Positions 5,127 through 6,348 of a stretch of DNA of 6,348 nt are shown one piece after another. Origin of the DNA: Desulfobacteraceae bacterium (GTDB lineage Bacteria; Desulfobacterota; Desulfobacteria; Desulfobacterales; UBA11574); NCBI GenBank assembly GCA_003486165.1, contig DNGT01000399.1:2115-8462 (forward strand), given 5' to 3'. Position 1 is the stretch's first letter, and every line of letters starts with the position of its first letter. The notes under the pieces are model-generated. The model was given only the letters and a program-made list of their open reading frames with translations, was not told the DNA's origin and searched no databases. The position numbers and the translations under genes are program-made.

Positions 5127-5681
5127 ATGCAGAAATTTTTGGTTAGAGACGTGATGGTCCCTTTGGAAAGATATGCCACCATCCACGAGGATCGTCTTTT
5201 GATAGATGCGATTGATGCACTGGAAAAGGCTCAGAAATCGTTTGAAGAATCACCTTATGTGCATCGGGCTATTTTGGTCTATGATGACAACAAAAAAATT
5301 GTCGGCAAGGTTACCCAATGGGATGTCATCAAATGTCTTGAGCCCAAATATGAGACTTTTGGGGATATGCGATCGACATCTCTTTCCGGCGTCAGCCCGA
5401 TGTTAATTAAATCCATGATGGAAAAATACAGTCTGTGGCAGGTGGATCTGGATGTTATTTGCAGTCGCGTTGCCGGAAAAAAAATAAAGGACGTAATGTA
5501 CAAACCCGCAGAAGGAGAAAAAATTGAAGCGGATGCTACGCTGGGTGAGGCCCTGCATAATTTTATTATTGGTCATCATCAATCCCTTCTTGTTACAAAA
5601 GACTCGGAGATCATCGGCATTTTGAGGCTCGTGGATGTATTCAAATTGATTTGTGAAAAAGTGAAAAAATACAGAATTTAA
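5127..5681 (+). CDS. Protein with two CBS domains
   Basis: This 184-residue soluble protein is a CBS (Bateman) module with no enzyme or transporter domain attached. CBS1 runs from VRDVMVP (6-12) to KIVGKVTQWDVIKCL (57-71). CBS2 runs from KKIKDVMYKP (118-127) to EIIGILRLVDVFKLI (161-175). About 45 residues containing MRSTSLSGVSP link the two halves. Paired CBS domains bind adenine nucleotides such as AMP, ATP or SAM and report energy state; the ligand here is not readable. AGGAGG (5112-5117) with 9-nt spacing supports ATG 5127. The 41-nt gap from the receiver gene points to one operon, so a receiver-CBS partnership is a fair inference. A terminator for the pair is not obvious before the structure at 5759. 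Confidence 0.93.
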   Translation: MQKFLVRDVMVPLERYATIHEDRLLIDAIDALEKAQKSFEESPYVHRAILVYDDNKKIVGKVTQWDVIKCLEPKYETFGDMRSTSLSGVSPMLIKSMMEKYSLWQVDLDVICSRVAGKKIKDVMYKPAEGEKIEADATLGEALHNFIIGHHQSLLVTKDSEIIGILRLVDVFKLICEKVKKYRI

Positions 5682-5758
5682 CGGTGGATCGTCGTACCGA
5701 AAGTCACGGTAGCTTCTAATCATCGACATTCAACATATATTACTAAAATAAAAACTTC

Positions 5759-5829
5759 GCCCAACAAGCCGCTCAAGACCTATCTAAAAAAGCTCGCCGC
5801 TTTTTAGCCGGCTTAGCTTTTCGTTTTGA
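5759..5829 (+). other. Degenerate integron attC-like recombination site
   Basis: The order of parts is that of an attC site. An R''-like GCCCAAC (5759-5765) fits RYYYAAC. The wider pattern AACAA-N5-TCAAG is typical of attC left halves. L''-like CTCAAGACC (5772-5780) pairs with L'-like GGCTTAG (5810-5816), leaving C5774 unpaired, which mirrors the extrahelical bases of real attC sites. Between them is a variable hairpin CTAAAAA(A)GC-TCGCC-GCTTTTTAG (5784-5807). The weak point is the right end: GTTTTGA (5823-5829) should be GTTRRRY, and only 4 of 7 bases pair with R''. No integrase gene is present. It starts 77 nt after the CBS stop, where a cassette attC would sit. A plain terminator-like hairpin is the alternative. 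Confidence 0.45.
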
Positions 5830-5851
5830 CACTTTTGATCACTGCTATAGT
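5826..5851 (+). promoter_or_regulatory. Possible extended -10 promoter
   Basis: TGCTATAGT (5843-5851) is an extended -10 with a good hexamer. A perfect TTGACA (5826-5831) lies upstream, but at 14 nt, shorter than usual. It overlaps the right end of the attC-like fold and has no recognised gene downstream, so it is only a weak candidate. Confidence 0.25.
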
Positions 5852-6090
5852 TCAACGGGTTTGTACCATCAAAATATTCTGTGTTGTAGGACGATATCTG
5901 TAAAGGATGCAAATTGCGAATACGTAATGATGAGCACAGGAATTTTGAACGTTTTAAAACCTGCAATATCTCCTATATATGCACTTAACCTTGATTTCAT
6001 TTAACTGCAATATAGTGGTAGAAATAGATGAGGCAAATAGATAGAAAAGATGAATGTGAAATCCGCCAATATGACACGTTTGACGTTGGG

Positions 6091-6117
6091 ACTGTAAATT
6101 CAGATTTTGTTTAAACT
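6091..6117 (+). repeat. Bipartite direct repeat, copy 2 (partner at 3390-3413)
   Basis: ACTGTAAATTCA (6091-6102) and TGTTTAAACT (6108-6117) repeat the two words found at 3390-3413, with 5 nt and not 2 nt between them. A further 12-mer, ATATCTCCTATA, is shared by the same two spacers (3499-3510 and 5966-5977) but in the other order, so this is not one simple duplicated block. Confidence 0.4.
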
Positions 6118-6152
6118 AAAATTCTGAGGTGTAAGATCGAAATTTAGTTTTT
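6113..6152 (+). terminator. AT-rich hairpin followed by a T-run
   Basis: AAACTAAAATTC (6113-6124) pairs with GAAATTTAGTTT (6139-6150) at 11 of 12 positions around a 14-nt loop, and the T-run reaches 6152. It could end a + strand transcript, but the stem is almost all A-T pairs. Its last four bases are shared with the next inverted repeat. Confidence 0.35.
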
Positions 6153-6175
6153 ACACATTAATACTGTGTCAAAAC
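6147..6175. repeat. 29-bp dyad, operator-like inverted repeat
   Basis: GTTTTTACACA (6147-6157) and TGTGTCAAAAC (6165-6175) are complementary at 10 of 11 positions around TTAATAC. The size and symmetry suit a dimeric regulator's binding site or an RNA hairpin. It overlaps the right arm of the 6113-6150 hairpin by 4 nt, so in RNA the two cannot both form fully. Confidence 0.5.
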
Positions 6176-6287
6176 CACACAATTTTATCATCCCCAAATT
6201 ATCTTTTTTGTAACATATTGAATCACCTAATTATTTTCATTGATTTTTTCTCCATATTCAAGTATAGACCATCAGAGCCCTTTAAAT

Positions 6288-6323
6288 CAGGGAGAATATC
6301 GGGAACGCCCCTTGATTCTCCTG
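6288..6323. repeat. Imperfect hairpin near the right edge
   Basis: CAGGGAGAAT (6288-6297) pairs with ATTCTCCTG (6315-6323) with one bulged G, and an inner GGG (6301-6303) can pair with CCC (6308-6310) around AACG. The local sequence is richer in GC than the preceding spacer, so a gene or mobile-element end may begin near here. No T-run follows. Confidence 0.45.
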
Positions 6324-6348
6324 CCCGCTTCCGCTTCACTGAGACCTT

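Larger units (their letters stand above)
5682..6348. other. Non-coding right end of the window
   Basis: No gene is supported on either strand. Contents in order: a small hairpin TACCG-7 nt-CGGTA (5695-5711); an attC-like fold (5759-5829); a possible extended -10 promoter; a CTGCAATAT pair (5961 and 6006); a bipartite repeat (6091-6117); two overlapping hairpins (6113-6175); and a GC-richer edge with a hairpin (6288-6323). A frame of 85 or so codons without a useful start crosses 5745-6003, and a minus-strand frame of 41 codons enters from the right edge and stops at 6223-6225. Neither resembles a family I know, though the latter could be the 3' end of a gene lying outside. Confidence 0.6.

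Noticed and set aside
5745..6003. Long + strand open frame across 5745-6003
   Set aside because: It has no start codon with a ribosome-binding site until near its end and runs through the attC-like hairpin; it is probably chance.
1..6348. CRISPR arrays, tRNA or rRNA genes, transposase genes
   Set aside because: No regularly spaced repeats, cloverleaf sequences, rRNA signatures or transposase motifs were seen on either strand.

Overview
The window looks like a piece of a Gram-negative, anaerobic, hydrogenase-bearing bacterium. A sulfate-reducing member of the Desulfobacterota (Desulfobacterales type) is the best guess. This rests on hypC-hypD hydrogenase maturation genes, a relic of an outer-membrane LpxR-type lipid A deacylase, and stand-alone GAF, response-regulator and CBS signalling proteins separated by long AT-rich spacers. 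The assignment is inference from gene content and style; no rRNA or taxonomic marker is present.

Layout. (1) 1-1316: the 3' part of hypC (its first few codons lie before the window) and complete hypD, 2 nt apart on the + strand; together they build the Fe(CN)2CO group of [NiFe] hydrogenase. (2) 1317-1904: where hypE would usually follow, there is a 5'-truncated relic of an LpxR-family gene, in the same reading frame as hypD and broken by a TAA. The first few codons after hypD could be a hypE scar. (3) 1905-2482: an AT-rich spacer with a candidate promoter, a dispersed repeat (copy A) carrying a tiny ORF with a strong Shine-Dalgarno, and a pair of interlocked inverted repeats. (4) 2483-3088: a stand-alone GAF-domain protein. 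(5) 3089-3965: a long spacer with a strong terminator hairpin, a long-loop inverted repeat, and repeat copy B with the same tiny ORF. (6) 3966-4457: a GNAT acetyltransferase. (7) 4630-5681: a two-gene unit, a CheY-like response regulator with a short tail plus a two-CBS-domain protein, joined by a 41-nt gap with a hairpin. (8) 5682-6348: non-coding sequence with a degenerate integron attC-like fold, two overlapping hairpins and an edge hairpin.

How the parts relate. hypC and hypD belong to one pathway. The right two thirds is a cluster of small cytoplasmic sensors and regulators (GAF, receiver, CBS) and one acetyltransferase. None has an output domain of its own, so they probably act through partners outside the window.

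The most interesting non-coding signal is the pair of roughly 166-bp repeats at 2230-2395 and 3581-3747. Their cores align without gaps (57 of 70 identical), including a perfect 24-nt run that begins exactly at an ATG placed 7 nt after a Shine-Dalgarno. I do not recognise the element. It could be a leader RNA or micropeptide family, a small mobile repeat, or duplicated 5' ends of a lost gene.
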